This document shows positions 63,588 to 64,000 of a stretch of 64,000 bases of DNA, piece after piece. Origin of the DNA: an uncultured Desulfobacter sp. GTDB lineage: Bacteria > Desulfobacterota > Desulfobacteria > Desulfobacterales > Desulfobacteraceae. The translations under genes were made by a program, and so were the position numbers. A model generated the notes under the pieces. That model worked only from the letters and a program-made list of their open reading frames with translations. It was not told the origin of the DNA and made no database searches. The number at the start of each line of letters is the position of its first letter. Position 1 is the first letter of the stretch. Location of the stretch: the NCBI RefSeq assembly GCF_963677125.1, contig NZ_OY781882.1, positions 1,496,501 through 1,560,500 on the forward strand, read 5' to 3'.

Positions 63588-64000
63588 TTAATTAAACAAT
63601 GAACGTATCCAGGAAAAAAAGCCCTTTTTAGATGAACCGCCACCAGTTGTTTTCAGCTTGGGCGGTACTGAATCTTTTTTGTTGTTAATATGTTGGTGCT
63701 GAGGAGTCCTACTTTCAAGCTCCGATACCGTCTCATGTTTTTCGGGTGCAATACCCGTAAAACTTTCAGATTTCTCTTCTAAGGAAGCCTGGATCTCCGT
63801 TACAACCGTTTCCTGAACTTCATTTTTGGACAATGGTAATTCCGATTGCCCGGCAATCCATGTGGATTCAAGAGGTGTGATACTACCATCGCCGGTTTTT
63901 CCAATACCCGACATTGAGGCAACAGCATAAGCGTACTGAAGTGATGCCGCAATACCCCTCTCCTTTTCCGGTGCCAGGTCTGGATTCGGGTGATACTCAA
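63588..64000 (-). CDS. C-terminal part of a protein running off the window
   Basis: On the minus strand the frame is open from the window edge to a stop at 63588, giving at least 137 residues. It begins in EYHPNPDLAPEKERGIAASL and ends with a charged, Ser/Thr/Glu-rich linker and a short basic-aromatic tail (KKGFFSWIRSLFN) that may be an amphipathic membrane anchor. An internal ATG at 63914 is probably not the true start. Family not recognised. Confidence 0.55.
   Translation of the reverse strand, partial: EYHPNPDLAPEKERGIAASLQYAYAVASMSGIGKTGDGSITPLESTWIAGQSELPLSKNEVQETVVTEIQASLEEKSESFTGIAPEKHETVSELESRTPQHQHINNKKDSVPPKLKTTGGGSSKKGFFSWIRSLFN

Noticed and set aside
1..64000. tRNA, rRNA, CRISPR arrays, prophage or intact insertion sequences
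   Set aside because: No cloverleaf, regular direct-repeat array, transposase or phage structural gene was recognised; the holin-like protein belongs to a chromosomal family.

Overview
The window looks like a chromosome segment of an anaerobic, sulfate-reducer-type deltaproteobacterium (Desulfobacterota, probably Desulfobacteraceae). The reasons are a heterodisulfide-reductase/DsrK/TmcB-like iron-sulfur protein with an in-frame UGA that reads as selenocysteine, and a two-iron desulfoferrodoxin with two rubredoxins, cytochrome bd, a ferritin-like protein and a ferredoxin:thioredoxin-reductase catalytic subunit. The genus is not determined. No rRNA, tRNA, CRISPR array or intact insertion sequence was seen.

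Layout: 0-7.5 kb (minus strand) is a surface-glycan type cluster: a three-part glycosyltransferase/methyltransferase, a radical SAM/SPASM enzyme, a cytidylyltransferase-oxidoreductase fusion, a metallophosphoesterase and a GT2-TPR protein. After 0.5 kb of REP-like hairpins, 8.0-18.5 kb is one long minus-strand gene run: a 190-aa protein, a rhomboid protease, a PfaC-like polyunsaturated fatty acid synthase subunit (KS-CLF-DH-DH), OleA, OleB, an anchored unknown protein, OleC and Ogt. The start/stop overlaps suggest translational coupling of a head-to-head hydrocarbon pathway with a Pfa-type synthase; oleD is not in the window.

18.5-29.7 kb holds a sirtuin and HIT protein, a decayed methyltransferase, a DAHP synthase-prephenate dehydratase fusion behind a clear Phe/Tyr-rich leader peptide and attenuator, a holin-like membrane protein, a Tat-exported VanY-type peptidase, the selenoprotein, an SDR-fold protein lacking the usual Tyr, and an acyltransferase-hydrolase fusion. 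29.7-35.2 kb is a DUF2760-Hsp70-Hsp70 operon. 36.1-37.6 kb is a patch of four gene remnants next to a GGDEF-EAL protein. 39-45 kb holds small envelope proteins and adenine salvage (mtnP, apt).

45-56 kb is rich in oxygen and redox defence: cydAB, rubredoxin, an unusual rubredoxin with a stretched first metal knuckle, a DHH phosphoesterase operon, desulfoferrodoxin, glutaredoxin-FTR under a strong promoter with an operator-like palindrome, exonuclease III and a ferritin-like protein. 56-61 kb is a phosphate transporter in the order pstC-pstA-pstS-pstB. The end holds an MlaC-like lipid carrier, RNase HI and a gene that runs off the window.

Starts were chosen from ribosome binding sites and family length, so several genes begin inside the longest possible reading frame. 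Function calls come from motif recognition by eye, not database searches.
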